Shown here: piece by piece, positions 9,831 through 19,899 of the stretch
Position numbering within the stretch: position 1 is the first letter of the stretch
How the letters are laid out: the number at the start of each line of letters is the position of its first letter
Assembly (NCBI RefSeq): GCF_000773975.1
Contig: NZ_JRUQ01000005.1
Coordinates: 1-60,413, forward strand
Direction: 5' to 3'
DNA length: 60,413 nt
From: Erwinia typographi
GTDB lineage: Bacteria; Pseudomonadota; Gammaproteobacteria; Enterobacterales; Enterobacteriaceae
Made by a program: the position numbers and the translations under genes
Notes under the pieces: model-generated
Databases searched by the model: none
What the model saw: the letters and a program-made list of their open reading frames with translations, nothing else
Told to the model about the DNA's origin: nothing

Positions 9831-10754
9831 ATGACCCAATTTGCTATGGTTTTCCCGGGACAGGGCTCCCAGACGGTGGGGATGCTGGCCGAACTGGCCG
9901 TTGAGAACCCGCTGGTTGAGAAAACCTTTTCTGAAGCTTCCGCTGCGCTGGGCTACGACCTTTGGGCGCTGGTTCAGCAGGGGCCGGCTGAAGAATTAAA
10001 CAAAACCTGGCAGACCCAGCCTGCGCTGTTAGCCGCTTCTGTTGCTATTTTCCGCGTTTGGCAGGAAAAAGGCGGTTCGGCGCCTGCAATGCTGGCAGGA
10101 CATAGCCTTGGCGAGTATAGTGCGCTGGTTTGTGCCGGGGTGCTGGCGTTCAGCGACGCCATCAAACTGGTAGAATTGCGTGGCAAACTGATGCAGGAAG
10201 CGGTTCCTGAAGGCACCGGCGCCATGCAGGCGATTATTGGTCTGGATGATGCCTCCATTGCTAAAGCCTGTGCGGAGTCGGCTCAGGGACAGGTGGTTTC
10301 TCCGGTAAACTTTAACTCGCCTGGTCAGGTTGTTATTGCTGGCAATAAAGAGGCGGTAGAACGCGCTGGCGCAGCCTGTAAAGCTGCCGGAGCCAAACGT
10401 GCTCTGCCGCTGCCGGTGAGCGTACCTTCTCACTGTGCGCTGATGAAACCGGCCGCTGATAAGCTGGCCGTGGCGCTCGAAACGCTGACCTTCAACGCCC
10501 CGACATTCCCGGTGGTTAACAACGTTGATGTGCAGTTTGAAACCTCGCCAGAGGCGATTCGCAGCGCGCTGATTCGTCAGCTGTATAACCCGGTCCGCTG
10601 GACTGAGTGTGTGGAGCGTATGGCGCAGGAAGGCGTAACGTCACTGCTGGAAGTTGGTCCTGGTAAGGTGCTGACTGGCCTGACGAAACGTATTGTAGAC
10701 ACCCTGACCGCAGCCCCGGTGAACGATCCGGCCAGCCTGGCAGCGGCGCTCTGA
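9831..10754 (+). CDS. fabD: Malonyl-CoA:ACP transacylase
   Basis: FabD moves malonyl groups from CoA to ACP, supplying the extender unit for fatty acid elongation in the cytoplasm. The 307-residue protein shows the N-terminal FPGQGSQ motif, the active-site Ser92 in GHSLGEYSA, and the His in VPSHCALM near 201. The ribosome binding site TAAGGAC precedes the ATG. It follows fabH by 14 bp and precedes fabG by 19 bp. Confidence 0.97.
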   Translation: MTQFAMVFPGQGSQTVGMLAELAVENPLVEKTFSEASAALGYDLWALVQQGPAEELNKTWQTQPALLAASVAIFRVWQEKGGSAPAMLAGHSLGEYSALVCAGVLAFSDAIKLVELRGKLMQEAVPEGTGAMQAIIGLDDASIAKACAESAQGQVVSPVNFNSPGQVVIAGNKEAVERAGAACKAAGAKRALPLPVSVPSHCALMKPAADKLAVALETLTFNAPTFPVVNNVDVQFETSPEAIRSALIRQLYNPVRWTECVERMAQEGVTSLLEVGPGKVLTGLTKRIVDTLTAAPVNDPASLAAAL

Positions 10755-10773
10755 CAGTCAGACGAGGATGAAC

Positions 10774-11508
10774 ATGAGCTTTGAAGGAAAAGTCGCACTG
10801 GTTACCGGTGCAAGTCGCGGCATTGGCCGTGCTATCGCAGAAACGCTGGTGGCCCGCGGCGCGAAAGTCGTTGGCACCGCGACCAGCCAAAGTGGCGCGG
10901 ACGCCATCAGCACCTGGCTTGGCGAGAAGGGTAAAGGTCTGCAGCTGAATGTCACCGATAGCGCGTCGATTGAAAGCGTTTTAGAAAATATTCGCGCTGA
11001 ATTTGGCGAAGTGGACATTTTAGTCAATAATGCTGGCATTACGCGTGATAATCTTCTGATGCGTATGAAGGACGACGAGTGGCAGGATATCCTGGACACT
11101 AATCTGACTTCGGTATTCCGCCTGTCAAAAGCGGTAATGCGCGCTATGATGAAGAAACGCGTAGGCCGAATCATTACCATTGGTTCCGTTGTTGGAACGA
11201 TGGGTAATGCGGGCCAGGCAAACTACGCGGCAGCAAAAGCGGGTTTGATCGGCTTCAGCAAGTCACTGGCGCGTGAAATCGCGTCACGTGGTATTACCGT
11301 TAACGTCGTGGCGCCTGGTTTCATTGAAACCGACATGACGCGTGCGCTGACTGAAGATCAGCGTGCGGGCATTCTGGCGGAAGTGCCAGCGGGTCGCCTC
11401 GGCGGCGCGCAGGAAATCGCCAATGCCGTAGCATTTTTAGCCTCTGACGAGGCTGCGTACATCACTGGTGAGACGCTGCACGTCAACGGCGGAATGTATA
11501 TGGTCTGA
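10774..11508 (+). CDS. fabG: 3-oxoacyl-ACP reductase
   Basis: FabG uses NADPH to reduce 3-oxoacyl-ACP in each elongation cycle. It is a short-chain dehydrogenase of 244 residues: nucleotide-binding TGASRGIG (11-18), NNAG (85-88), and the catalytic Ser138, Tyr151 and Lys155. The start at 10774 is chosen over an in-frame ATG at 10768 because GAGG (10764-10767) has normal spacing only to the second, and because it matches the E. coli length of 244. Confidence 0.97.
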   Translation: MSFEGKVALVTGASRGIGRAIAETLVARGAKVVGTATSQSGADAISTWLGEKGKGLQLNVTDSASIESVLENIRAEFGEVDILVNNAGITRDNLLMRMKDDEWQDILDTNLTSVFRLSKAVMRAMMKKRVGRIITIGSVVGTMGNAGQANYAAAKAGLIGFSKSLAREIASRGITVNVVAPGFIETDMTRALTEDQRAGILAEVPAGRLGGAQEIANAVAFLASDEAAYITGETLHVNGGMYMV

Positions 11509-11531
11509 TAATCACGAAAAGTATTTGCGTT

Positions 11532-11553
11532 ATTTGCGGTAAAACCCGCAAAA
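11532..11553 (+). promoter_or_regulatory. Hairpin between fabG and acpP, in the acpP promoter region
   Basis: TTTGCGG / CCGCAAA forms a short hairpin in the 154-bp gap ahead of acpP. acpP is very highly expressed and has its own promoter in E. coli, so one is expected here. TTGCGT and TTGCGG could serve as -35 boxes, but I see no convincing -10. The hairpin might also slow read-through from fabG. Confidence 0.4.
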
Positions 11554-11662
11554 TAGCGTAAATTCGTGGTCGGACCAGCCGGGATTTAGTTGCATCTTTT
11601 TCACCATTTAATACACTACGAAAACCATCGCGAAAGCGAGTTTTGATAGGAAATTTAATAGT

Positions 11663-11899
11663 ATGAGCACTATCGAAGAACGCGTTAAGAAAATCATTGG
11701 CGAGCAGCTTGGCGTTAAGCAGGAAGAAGTCGTTAACACTGCCTCTTTTGTAGAAGATCTGGGCGCTGATTCTCTTGATACCGTTGAGCTGGTAATGGCT
11801 CTGGAAGAAGAGTTTGATACCGAGATTCCGGACGAAGAAGCTGAGAAAATCACTACCGTTCAGGCTGCTATTGATTACATCAATGGTCACCAGGCATAA
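11663..11899 (+). CDS. acpP: Acyl carrier protein
   Basis: ACP carries growing acyl chains on a phosphopantetheine arm and supplies fatty acid, lipid A and lipoic acid synthesis. The small acidic four-helix protein has 78 residues. The arm attaches to Ser37 in [15 protein letters not shown], and the sequence is nearly identical to E. coli ACP. GATAGGAAAT precedes the start. A strong terminator-like hairpin follows before fabF, fitting the separate high expression of acpP. Confidence 0.98.
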   Translation: MSTIEERVKKIIGEQLGVKQEEVVNTASFVEDLGADSLDTVELVMALEEEFDTEIPDEEAEKITTVQAAIDYINGHQA

Positions 11900-11910
11900 G
11901 TGAGCATCTC

Positions 11911-11939
11911 CAGGCGGTCATTCGACCGCCTGAGTTTTA
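11911..11939 (+). terminator. Attenuator/terminator between acpP and fabF
   Basis: A perfect 9-bp stem (CAGGCGGTC / GACCGCCTG) with a 4-base loop is followed by AGTTTTAT. It probably ends most acpP transcripts and leaves a smaller share to read into fabF. Confidence 0.8.
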
Positions 11940-11993
11940 TCTGTAAGCCCCACACAGTGTCATTGTCATTTTTTCCCTCCCTGGAGGATGAAC

Positions 11994-13235
11994 GTGTCTA
12001 AGCGTCGTGTAGTTGTGACCGGTCTTGGCATGTTGTCTCCTGTCGGCAATACCGTAGAGTCTACCTGGAATGCTCTTGTTGCCGGTCAGAGTGGCATCAG
12101 CCCGATCGACCATTTTGATACTAGTGCCTACGCAACGCGTTTTGCAGGCTTAGTAAAGGATTTTAACTGTGAAGAATTTATCTCGCGCAAAGATCAGCGC
12201 AAGATGGATGCCTTCATTCAGTACGGGGTAGTCGCTGGCATTCAGGCCATGCAGGATTCCGGTCTGGTGATCACAGATGAGAACGCCGAGCGTATTGGTG
12301 CCGCTATCGGCTCCGGTATCGGTGGTCTCGGTCTGATTGAAGAAAACCACGCTTCGCTGGTAAACGGCGGCCCGCGTAAAATCAGTCCTTTCTTCGTTCC
12401 CTCCACGATTGTAAACATGATCGCGGGTCACCTGACGATTATGTACGGCATGAAAGGCCCAAGCATCGCCATCTCCACCGCCTGTACTACCGGTGTGCAT
12501 AACATCGGCCAGGCCGCGCGCATCATTGCTTACAACGATGCCGACGTGATGCTGGCTGGCGGAGCCGAGAAGGGCAGTACTCCTTTGGGTATCGGTGGCT
12601 TCGGCGCCGCACGCGCGCTTTCTACCCGCAATGACGATCCGCAGGCGGCAAGCCGTCCGTGGGACCGTGACCGTGACGGCTTCGTGCTGGGCGACGGCGC
12701 GGGTCTGGTGGTGCTGGAAGAGTACGAGCACGCGAAAAAACGCGGGGCGAAAATTTATGCTGAGCTGGTTGGCTTTGGCATGAGTAGCGATGCTTACCAC
12801 ATGACCTCGCCGCCAGATGATGGGGCAGGCGCGGCGCTGGCAATGAAAAACGCACTGAAAGATGCGCAGCTCTCGGCAGAGCAGATTGGCTATATCAACG
12901 CGCACGGGACCTCCACCTCAGCCGGTGACAGAGCAGAAACCCAGGCGGTGAAGTCAATCTTCGGTGCCAGCGCAGACAGGGTGATGGTCAGCTCTACCAA
13001 GTCAATGACCGGTCACCTGTTAGGTGCGGCGGGGGCCGTAGAGTCTATCTTCTCAATCCTTGCGCTGCGCGACCAGGTTATCCCGCCAACCATTAATCTG
13101 GATAACCCGGATGAAGGGTGCGATCTGGATTTCGTGCCGCACACGGCACGGCAGGTCAAAGGCCTTGAGTATGCCTTGTGCAACTCCTTCGGATTTGGCG
13201 GAACCAACGGTTCGCTGATTTTCCGCAAAATCTGA
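11994..13235 (+). CDS. fabF: 3-oxoacyl-ACP synthase II (KAS II)
   Basis: FabF extends acyl-ACP chains, including palmitoleate to vaccenate, and so helps set membrane fluidity. The start is GTG at 11994 with GGAGG six bases upstream; it gives 413 residues beginning [10 protein letters not shown] as in E. coli. The catalytic cysteine (Cys164) sits in [10 protein letters not shown], with the two active-site histidines in [11 protein letters not shown] and [10 protein letters not shown]. The E. coli active-site CTS reads CTT here, a mild change. A terminator follows. Confidence 0.97.
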   Translation: MSKRRVVVTGLGMLSPVGNTVESTWNALVAGQSGISPIDHFDTSAYATRFAGLVKDFNCEEFISRKDQRKMDAFIQYGVVAGIQAMQDSGLVITDENAERIGAAIGSGIGGLGLIEENHASLVNGGPRKISPFFVPSTIVNMIAGHLTIMYGMKGPSIAISTACTTGVHNIGQAARIIAYNDADVMLAGGAEKGSTPLGIGGFGAARALSTRNDDPQAASRPWDRDRDGFVLGDGAGLVVLEEYEHAKKRGAKIYAELVGFGMSSDAYHMTSPPDDGAGAALAMKNALKDAQLSAEQIGYINAHGTSTSAGDRAETQAVKSIFGASADRVMVSSTKSMTGHLLGAAGAVESIFSILALRDQVIPPTINLDNPDEGCDLDFVPHTARQVKGLEYALCNSFGFGGTNGSLIFRKI

Positions 13236-13253
13236 TTGCTGCCTTAACCTCAG

Positions 13254-13280
13254 AAAGGCCCGCGACGCGGGCCTTTTTTG
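13254..13280 (+). terminator. fabF terminator
   Basis: AAGGCCCGC / GCGGGCCTT with a 3-base loop followed by six T: a textbook intrinsic terminator 20 bp after fabF. Confidence 0.9.
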
Positions 13281-13405
13281 TTGGCGACAGGGGCGACAGG
13301 CCGGGGGTATTTTATCTCTATACAATTCTGCACAGACAATCGGATGAATCTGCCGGGCCATACGGGTAATCTTTACCGCTGTGCGATGTTCACTCAGGGG
13401 GACTC

Positions 13406-14206
13406 ATGGTTTGGATAAACGGTGAGCCGCAGGATCGGGTACTGGCGGCCGATCGCGCCGTCCAGTTTGGTGACGGCTGCTTCACCACCGCGCGGATTTT
13501 GCAGGGCAATGTCGTCGCGCTGGAGGCGCATCTCGCACGGCTACAGGCCGGGTGCGAGCGGCTGAAGATCCACGGCGTTGACTGGGTTGCCCTGCGCGAG
13601 GAGATCCTGTTGGCGGCGGCTAGCCGAACAACCGGCGTGCTGAAGGCGATTATCTCCCGTGGCGTGGGCGGCAGAGGGTATAGCGCCTCTGGCTGTGAGC
13701 ATCCAACGCGGCTGGTTTATCTTTCCGACTATCCGGCTCACTACCTTACGCTGCGTAAGACCGGCGTCAGGCTAGCGCTCAGCAGCATTCGCCTGAGTAA
13801 AAACCCGCTGCTGGCCGGCATCAAACACCTTAACCGGCTTGAGCAGGTGCTGATTCGCACAGAGCTTGACCAGACCGGCGCAGACGAGGCGCTGGTGCTT
13901 GACACTGACGGCAGCCTGGTGGAATGCTGTGCGGCAAATTTATTCTGGCGCAAGGGAAAACAGGTGTTTACTCCCTCCCTCAGCCAGTCGGGCGTTGACG
14001 GCATTCAGCGTCAGCGGGTGATCCAGCTGCTGCGCGGTTTGGGTACCGAAGTGCAGGAGGTCAGTCTGCCGCTGGAGACTCTCGCCAGCGCGGAAGAAGT
14101 GCTGATCACCAATGCGCTGATGCCGGTGCTGCCGGTCTGCCAGATTGAGGAGTGGCATTATCCCTCCAGGCAGCTGTTTGATTTGCTGCGCCCAGAAGAC
14201 GATTAA
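13406..14206 (+). CDS. pabC: Aminodeoxychorismate lyase
   Basis: PabC releases pyruvate from 4-amino-4-deoxychorismate to give p-aminobenzoate for folate. It belongs to the PLP class IV fold. The 266 residues include RAVQFGDGCFTTAR, the PLP lysine in GIKHLNRLEQ, and ECCAANLFWRKG near the phosphate-binding end. CAGGGGGA lies upstream of the ATG. It is 12 bp from mltG, so the two should be co-transcribed. Sequence identity to E. coli is clearly lower than for the fab genes, as usual for pabC. Confidence 0.94.
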   Translation: MVWINGEPQDRVLAADRAVQFGDGCFTTARILQGNVVALEAHLARLQAGCERLKIHGVDWVALREEILLAAASRTTGVLKAIISRGVGGRGYSASGCEHPTRLVYLSDYPAHYLTLRKTGVRLALSSIRLSKNPLLAGIKHLNRLEQVLIRTELDQTGADEALVLDTDGSLVECCAANLFWRKGKQVFTPSLSQSGVDGIQRQRVIQLLRGLGTEVQEVSLPLETLASAEEVLITNALMPVLPVCQIEEWHYPSRQLFDLLRPEDD

Positions 14207-14218
14207 CATGGATATTTC

Positions 14219-15238
14219 ATGACGGTAAAAAGAAAAAGAGTGGGCTGGATTATCATCCTGATGGTGGCGGCCATAGCCTACAGCTACTGGCAGATTCGCC
14301 AGTTTGCCGACTCCACGCTGAGCATTAACCAGGATACGATTTTTACGCTGCCGGCAGGTTCTGGTCGCGTAGTTCTGGAAGCTGAACTGACACAGCAGCA
14401 CATTGTGCCGAAAACGCCGTGGTTTGGCTGGCTGCTGAAGCTGGAACCCAAACTGGCTAAGTTCAAGGCTGGCACCTATCGCCTGACTCACGGCATGACT
14501 GTCAGGCAGATGCTTGAGCTGCTTGCCAGCGGCAAAGAGGCGCAGTTCCCGCTGCGATTTGTCGAGGGGACACGGATGCAGGAGTGGCTTGCCCAACTGC
14601 GCGCCGCGCCTTACGTCAAACATACGCTTGCCGATGATAAGCTGGCGACTGTCGCGACCGCGCTCTCCTTACCGGAGCAGGATGTGGAAGGCTGGTTCTA
14701 TGCTGACACCTACGCCTACACGGCTAACACCAGCGATGTGGCGCTGCTGAAGCGGGCACATGAGCGGATGGTCAAGCTGGTGGACAGCCTGTGGCAGAGC
14801 AAAACTGACGGACTGCCTTACAAAGACAAAAACGATCTGGTGACCATGGCCTCGATCGTGGAAAAAGAAACCGCGCTGAGCGATGAGCGCAGTAAAGTGG
14901 CCTCGGTCTTTATTAATCGCCTGCGCATTGGCATGCGGCTGCAAACCGATCCGACGGTGATCTACGGTATGGGCGACAGCTACAAGGGGACGCTGACCCG
15001 CAAAGATCTGGATACCCCGACGCCTTATAATACCTACAGCATTGCCGGGATGCCGCCGGGGCCGATTGCCATGCCGGGCAAAGCCTCGCTGGAAGCGGCT
15101 GCTCATCCGCTAAAAACCGACTTCCTCTACTTTGTCGCCGACGGTAAGGGTGGCCATACCTTCAGTACCAATCTGGTCAGCCATAATCGTGCCGTTCAGG
15201 CCTGGCGTCTCGCCGTGAAGGAAAAAAATGGACAGTAA
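14219..15238 (+). CDS. mltG: Endolytic murein transglycosylase MltG
   Basis: MltG cuts nascent glycan strands at the inner membrane and so sets their length. An N-terminal transmembrane segment (residues 9-24) follows a KRKR cluster. A small LysM-like subdomain (about 50-105) and the YceG-fold catalytic domain follow, with the catalytic Glu217 in ASIVEKET and the [11 protein letters not shown] and QTDPTVIYG motifs. 339 residues against 340 in E. coli. Its end overlaps tmk by 11 bp, indicating translational coupling. Confidence 0.96.
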   Translation: MTVKRKRVGWIIILMVAAIAYSYWQIRQFADSTLSINQDTIFTLPAGSGRVVLEAELTQQHIVPKTPWFGWLLKLEPKLAKFKAGTYRLTHGMTVRQMLELLASGKEAQFPLRFVEGTRMQEWLAQLRAAPYVKHTLADDKLATVATALSLPEQDVEGWFYADTYAYTANTSDVALLKRAHERMVKLVDSLWQSKTDGLPYKDKNDLVTMASIVEKETALSDERSKVASVFINRLRIGMRLQTDPTVIYGMGDSYKGTLTRKDLDTPTPYNTYSIAGMPPGPIAMPGKASLEAAAHPLKTDFLYFVADGKGGHTFSTNLVSHNRAVQAWRLAVKEKNGQ

Positions 15239-15860
15239 ATTCATCGTTATCGAAGGGCTGGAAGGGGCAGGGAAGACCACTGCCCGCGATGTGGTCGTTG
15301 CCACGCTGCGCGAGCAGGGCATTGCCGACATTGTGTTTACCCGTGAGCCCGGCGGTACGCCGCTGGCTGAAAAGCTGCGTGAGCTAATCAAACAGGGAAT
15401 TGAGGGCGAGCAGGTTACCGATAAGGCCGAGCTGCTGATGCTGTATGCGGCCCGCGTTCAGCTGGTGGAGAACATTATTAAGCCTGCGCTGGCGCGAGGA
15501 GCCTGGGTAGTGGGCGATCGTCACGACCTCTCTTCCCAGGCTTATCAGGGTGGGGGGCGCGGCATGGATACCGTACTGATGGCTCAGCTGAAGCAAAGCG
15601 TGCTTGGCGAGTTCGCTCCGGACATGACGCTGTATCTGGACGTCACGCCGGAAATCGGTTTGCAGCGTGCGAGGGCCCGTGGCGAGCTGGACAGAATTGA
15701 GCAAGAGTCGCTGAACTTCTTCACCCGCACCCGCGAACGCTATCTTGCGCTGGCGGCAAATGATGCGAGCATTAAAACCATTGACGCAACTCAGCCGATT
15801 GAACAGGTTTCCGCCGCAATCCGTCAGGTACTCAGGACGTGGCTGAAGGAGCAGCAATGA
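15228..15860 (+). CDS. tmk: Thymidylate kinase
   Basis: Tmk phosphorylates dTMP to dTDP, an essential step to dTTP. The P-loop is GLEGAGKTT near residues 8-16, followed by the DR[HY] motif in [16 protein letters not shown] and the lid region [12 protein letters not shown], characteristic of the E. coli-type enzyme. Length 210 residues. It overlaps mltG by 11 bp and holB by 4 bp (ATGA). Confidence 0.97.
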   Translation: MDSKFIVIEGLEGAGKTTARDVVVATLREQGIADIVFTREPGGTPLAEKLRELIKQGIEGEQVTDKAELLMLYAARVQLVENIIKPALARGAWVVGDRHDLSSQAYQGGGRGMDTVLMAQLKQSVLGEFAPDMTLYLDVTPEIGLQRARARGELDRIEQESLNFFTRTRERYLALAANDASIKTIDATQPIEQVSAAIRQVLRTWLKEQQ

Positions 15861-16849
15861 ACTGGTATCCGTGGCTGAACCAACCTTACCGGCAGATTAT
15901 CGGCCAGCACCAGACCGGTCGCGGGCACCATGCGCTGCTGCTGCATGCCCTGCCGGGAATGGGAGAGGCCTCGCTGGCCTGGGGGATCAGCCGCTGGCTG
16001 ATGTGCCAGCGGCGCGACGGTCTGAAAAGCTGCGGAACGTGCCATGCTTGCCAGCTGATGCAGGCCCATACTCACCCGGACTGGTACTGTCTGCAAGCCG
16101 AAAAAAGTACCATCGGGGTTGATGCCATCCGTGAAGTGACGGAAAAACTTTATCATCACGCTCAGCAGGGCGGTGCGAAGATCGTCTGGATCCCCGACGC
16201 GGCGACGCTGACCGAAGCGGCCGCCAACGCCCTGTTAAAAACCCTCGAAGAGCCGCCGAAGAATACCTGGTTTATGCTGGGCAGCCAACAGCCTGCCCAG
16301 CTGTTGGCCACGCTTCGCAGCCGCTGTCTGAGCGTTCACCTGGCGCCGCCAGACGAAGGCCAGAGCCTGAAATGGTTGCTAAAGCAGGTGCCGGTGCCAG
16401 AGCCGGATGCCATCACCGCGCTGCGTCTCAGCGGCGGCGCGCCTGCGGCCGCTGAGGAGCTACTAGAGGAAAAAAACTGGTCGGCGCGCCAGACGCTGTG
16501 CCAGGCGCTGCCCAAGGCCCTACGCCAGGATATGTTAAGCCTGCTGCCCGCGCTCAACCACGATAACGCGGTGCAGCGGACCGGCTGGCTTTGCGCGCTG
16601 CTGGTAGATGCGCTGAAATGGCAACAGGGCGGCGGGCAGTTTATTACCAACGTTGACCAGCAGGCGCTGATCGCCGAAATGGCCCAGCAGCTACCCGGTA
16701 GCGCGCTGGATGAGAGCGTCCGCCAGTGGATGATCTGCCGCGATCGTCTGTTGAAAGTGGTTGCCGTAAACCGTGAATTATTACTGATCGATCGGCTGCT
16801 GGGCTGGGAGAAAATGCTACACTCCGCGTCGTCGATTCAGGCTGAATAG
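15857..16849 (+). CDS. holB: DNA polymerase III delta-prime subunit
   Basis: HolB is the delta-prime subunit of the clamp loader, which opens and loads the beta clamp. The protein has 330 residues with a degenerate P-loop region ([11 protein letters not shown], no ATP hydrolysis expected), a zinc module [17 protein letters not shown], and the SRC motif in [12 protein letters not shown]. The start at 15857 (MNWYPWL) aligns with E. coli MRWYPWL, lies in an ATGA overlap with tmk and has AAGGAGC upstream. An in-frame ATG at 15839 is less likely. ycfH follows by 9 bp. Confidence 0.95.
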   Translation: MNWYPWLNQPYRQIIGQHQTGRGHHALLLHALPGMGEASLAWGISRWLMCQRRDGLKSCGTCHACQLMQAHTHPDWYCLQAEKSTIGVDAIREVTEKLYHHAQQGGAKIVWIPDAATLTEAAANALLKTLEEPPKNTWFMLGSQQPAQLLATLRSRCLSVHLAPPDEGQSLKWLLKQVPVPEPDAITALRLSGGAPAAAEELLEEKNWSARQTLCQALPKALRQDMLSLLPALNHDNAVQRTGWLCALLVDALKWQQGGGQFITNVDQQALIAEMAQQLPGSALDESVRQWMICRDRLLKVVAVNRELLLIDRLLGWEKMLHSASSIQAE

Positions 16850-16858
16850 AGAGTCATT

Positions 16859-17653
16859 ATGTTTTTAGTCGATTCGCATTGCCATCTGGACGGGCTGGAC
16901 TACGCCTCACTGCATCAGGACGTCAACGACGTGCTGGCGAAGGCCGCCGCCCGCGACGTTAAATTTATGCTGGCGGTAGCGACCACGCTGCCGGGCTATA
17001 AGGCGATGACCACGCTGATTGGCGATCGCCCGAACGTCGCTTACTCCTGCGGCGTTCATCCGCTGAATCAGGAACAGCCCTATGATTTTGCCGAGCTGCG
17101 CCAGCTGGCTGCCGACGCCCGCGTTGTGGCGATGGGCGAAACCGGGCTGGATTACTTCTACCAGCAGGAAACTAAAGCGCAGCAGCAGGCCTCATTCCGT
17201 GAGCACATCCGCATTGGCCGCGATCTGAACAAGCCGGTGATAGTCCATACGCGCGATGCCCGTGAAGATACGCTGGCGATCCTCAGGGAAGAGCAGGTTG
17301 AAGGTTGCGGAGGCGTACTGCACTGCTTCACTGAAGATCGTGAAACGGCCGCTAAGCTGCTGGATATGGGCTTCTATATCTCTTTCTCTGGCATAGTGAC
17401 TTTCCGCAACGCGGAAACAATCCGTGAAGCCGCGCGCTATGTCCCGCTGGATCGTATCCTGGTGGAGACCGACTCACCTTACCTGGCGCCCGTGCCACAC
17501 CGTGGCAAAGAAAACCAGCCTGCTTATACTCGCGACGTCGCTGAATATATGGCGGTGCTGAAGGGCGTCAGTATTGAGCAGATCGCTGAGGCGACCACCA
17601 GCAACTTTTCCCGTCTGTTCCATGTGCCGCTGTCCCGCTTAAGCGAATCATAG
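16859..17653 (+). CDS. ycfH: TatD-family metal-dependent hydrolase YcfH
   Basis: This is a TIM-barrel amidohydrolase of the TatD family; members show DNase or other phosphoesterase activity, but the physiological substrate of YcfH is not settled. The metal ligands are visible in DSHCHLD near the N-terminus, GETGLDYF, VIVHTRDA, LHCFTED and the final LVETDSPYLAP. Length 264 residues. It closes the pabC-mltG-tmk-holB run and is followed by a terminator. Confidence 0.94.
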   Translation: MFLVDSHCHLDGLDYASLHQDVNDVLAKAAARDVKFMLAVATTLPGYKAMTTLIGDRPNVAYSCGVHPLNQEQPYDFAELRQLAADARVVAMGETGLDYFYQQETKAQQQASFREHIRIGRDLNKPVIVHTRDAREDTLAILREEQVEGCGGVLHCFTEDRETAAKLLDMGFYISFSGIVTFRNAETIREAARYVPLDRILVETDSPYLAPVPHRGKENQPAYTRDVAEYMAVLKGVSIEQIAEATTSNFSRLFHVPLSRLSES

Positions 17654-17684
17654 GGCGCAAAACCCATTGCTGCCGCTGCAAATA

Positions 17685-17716
17685 CCGCATCGCTCGTCGT
17701 CGCGATGGGGTTTTTT
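17685..17716 (+). terminator. Terminator after ycfH
   Basis: CCGCATCGC / GCGATGGGG (one mismatch) with an eight-base loop and six T. It separates the holB-ycfH unit from ptsG. Confidence 0.75.
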
Positions 17717-17808
17717 ATCGCCTTAACCCGGCATTTTCTGAGCATCCGAGCCGGCCGCTGCGGGCAGGTTAAGTGAAACGTGATAATCATCAAATAAAGT
17801 TTTAGCGA

Positions 17809-17921
17809 TTTATTTTACTCTTCGTAATAAATAACCAGGGCGCAAAGACGCCCTTCTGATAGCGGGAACCTCCCCCTGCTACAACGCGTAACGCGCGTAA
17901 AACAGCACTCATACTCAGGAG
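17809..17921 (+). promoter_or_regulatory. ptsG promoter, Mlc-type operator and leader with SgrS pairing site
   Basis: TATTTTACTCTTCGTAATAA (17812-17831) closely resembles the E. coli ptsG promoter/Mlc region (TTTTACTCTGTGTAATAAAT). A GGGCGC / GCGCCC-like hairpin (GGGCGCAAAGACGCCC) follows at the presumed mRNA 5' end, as in E. coli. ACTCAGGAG at 17913-17921, just before the start, is the sequence to which the sugar-phosphate-stress RNA SgrS pairs in E. coli. Regulation by Mlc and SgrS is inferred from this conservation. Confidence 0.65.
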
Positions 17922-17930
17922 TTCCAAATT

Positions 17931-19364
17931 ATGTTCAAAAATGCCTTTGCCAACCTGCAAAAGGTCGGTAAATCGCTGATGCTGCCGGTATCGGTTCTGC
18001 CGATCGCCGGCATCCTGCTTGGCGTGGGTTCAGCCGACTTTAGCTGGCTGCCTGCCGTGGTTTCCCACGTCATGGCCGAAGCGGGCGGCTCGGTCTTTGC
18101 CAACATGCCGCTAATCTTCGCTATCGGCGTAGCCTTAGGCTTCACCAATAACGACGGCGTTTCCGCGCTGGCGGCGGTAGTCGCTTACGGCATTATGGTG
18201 AAAACCATGGCGGTGGTGGCGCCGCTGGTGCTGCATCTGCCTCCTGCTGAAATTGAAGCCAAACACCTGGCGGATACCGGCGTACTGGGGGGGATCATTG
18301 CCGGTTCTATTGCCGCCTGGATGTTTAACCGCTTCTATCGCATCAAGCTGCCGGAATATCTGGGCTTCTTCGCCGGGAAGCGCTTCGTGCCGATCGTCTC
18401 CGGCTTTACCGCTATCTTCCTGGGCGTGGCGCTCTCCTTTATCTGGCCGCCGATCGGTACCGCTATTCAGGACTTCTCGCAGTGGGCAGCCTATCAGAAC
18501 CCGGTGGTGGCCTTTGGCCTCTACGGCCTGATTGAGCGCACGCTGGTGCCGTTTGGCCTGCACCATATCTGGAATGTCCCTTTCCAGATGCAGATTGGCG
18601 AGTTCACCAATGCCGCGGGCCAGATCTTTCACGGCGATATTCCTCGCTATATGGCCGGTGACCCAACGGCGGGCAAACTTTCCGGCGGCTTCCTGTTTAA
18701 AATGTACGGCCTGCCGGCGGCGGCCATCGCGATCTGGCATTCCGCCAGGCCGGAAAACCGCGCCAAGGTGGGGGGGATTATGATCTCCGCCGCGCTGACC
18801 TCTTTCCTGACCGGGATCACCGAGCCCATCGAGTTTTCCTTTATGTTCGTGGCGCCGGTGCTGTATGGCATCCATATTCTGCTGGCCGGGCTGGCGTTCC
18901 CGATCTGTATTCTGCTGGGTATGCGCGACGGCACCAGTTTCTCTCACGGCCTGATCGATTTTGTGGTGCTGAGCGGTAACAGCAGCAAGATCTGGCTGTT
19001 CCCTGTGATCGGCATCATTTACGGCATCATTTATTACACGGTATTCCGCTTTGTTATCACCAGATTCAATCTGAAGACGCCGGGCCGTGAAGAGACGTCT
19101 GCCGGGCACGTCACGGGCAATGCCAGTGAGATGGCCGGTAACCTTGTCGCGGCGTTCGGTGGGAAAGAGAACATTACCAATCTGGACGCCTGTATCACTC
19201 GTCTGCGCGTGAGCGTTGCGGACGTGGCGAAAGTCGATCAGCTGAGCCTGAAAAGATTGGGCGCGGCTGGCGTAGTCATTGCCGGTTCCGGGGTTCAGGC
19301 TATTTTCGGCACTAAATCCGACAACCTGAAAACCGACATGGATGACTATATCCGCAACAGCTAA
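17931..19364 (+). CDS. ptsG: PTS glucose-specific EIIBC component
   Basis: PtsG imports glucose and phosphorylates it with phosphate from EIIA-Glc. The N-terminal IIC part (about 1-385) has multiple membrane helices and the sugar-site motif [12 protein letters not shown]. The C-terminal IIB domain carries the phosphorylated cysteine in [13 protein letters not shown], near residue 421. 477 residues, as in E. coli. AGGAG lies 9 bp upstream of the ATG. Monocistronic, with its own regulated promoter and terminator. Confidence 0.98.
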   Translation: MFKNAFANLQKVGKSLMLPVSVLPIAGILLGVGSADFSWLPAVVSHVMAEAGGSVFANMPLIFAIGVALGFTNNDGVSALAAVVAYGIMVKTMAVVAPLVLHLPPAEIEAKHLADTGVLGGIIAGSIAAWMFNRFYRIKLPEYLGFFAGKRFVPIVSGFTAIFLGVALSFIWPPIGTAIQDFSQWAAYQNPVVAFGLYGLIERTLVPFGLHHIWNVPFQMQIGEFTNAAGQIFHGDIPRYMAGDPTAGKLSGGFLFKMYGLPAAAIAIWHSARPENRAKVGGIMISAALTSFLTGITEPIEFSFMFVAPVLYGIHILLAGLAFPICILLGMRDGTSFSHGLIDFVVLSGNSSKIWLFPVIGIIYGIIYYTVFRFVITRFNLKTPGREETSAGHVTGNASEMAGNLVAAFGGKENITNLDACITRLRVSVADVAKVDQLSLKRLGAAGVVIAGSGVQAIFGTKSDNLKTDMDDYIRNS

Positions 19365-19385
19365 TCTTTAGCGGCGGCGCAACGG

Positions 19386-19411
19386 AAGGGAGCGAGAGCT
19401 CCCTTTTTTTT
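19386..19411 (+). terminator. ptsG terminator
   Basis: AAGGGAGC / GCTCCCTT with a GAGA loop and nine T in a row: strong intrinsic terminator. Confidence 0.9.
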
Positions 19412-19537
19412 ATGCTGAGACGGGATGAGTGTTGAAAACGCGTGCGATTAAAGCAAGAAAAGTGACGGGAAGGTTGAAAGAAAACAAATAACTCGCTCAT
19501 ACTGCCTGCACTCCCTTTTTTGCTAAGGATCTGCCCG

Positions 19538-19885
19538 ATGGCTGAAGAAACGATTTTCAGTAAGATTATTCGCCGTGAAATTCCGGCTGACATCGTCTAT
19601 CAGGATGAGTTGGTCACCGCTTTCCGGGATATCGCCCCAAAAGCGCCCACCCATATTCTGTTAGTGCCTAATATCCTGATCCCTACCACCAACGACACCG
19701 TGGCCGGTCACGAAGCGACGCTGGGCCGGATGATCACCGTGGCGGCGAAGATAGCGAAAGACGAAGGCATCGCAGAGGATGGCTACCGCCTGATCATCAA
19801 CTGTAACCAGCACGGCGGTCAGGAGGTGTATCACATTCACCTGCACCTCGTCGGCGGCCGTCCTTTAGGGCCAATGCTGGCATAA
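19538..19885 (+). CDS. hinT: Purine nucleoside phosphoramidase HinT
   Basis: HinT is a histidine-triad hydrolase that cleaves AMP-lysine and similar phosphoramidates. The catalytic HxHxHxx motif is seen as HIHLHLVGG close to the C-terminus. The start at 19538 ([16 protein letters not shown]) matches E. coli and has TAAGGA 8 bp away. The protein has 115 residues; the short HKGL tail of the E. coli enzyme is absent. ycfL follows by 14 bp. Confidence 0.96.
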   Translation: MAEETIFSKIIRREIPADIVYQDELVTAFRDIAPKAPTHILLVPNILIPTTNDTVAGHEATLGRMITVAAKIAKDEGIAEDGYRLIINCNQHGGQEVYHIHLHLVGGRPLGPMLA

Positions 19886-19899
19886 TTAACGCTCCTTTA

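Noticed and set aside
18135..19109. 324-codon frame antisense to ptsG
   Set aside because: Translation is His/Arg/Gln-rich without any motif; shadow of ptsG.
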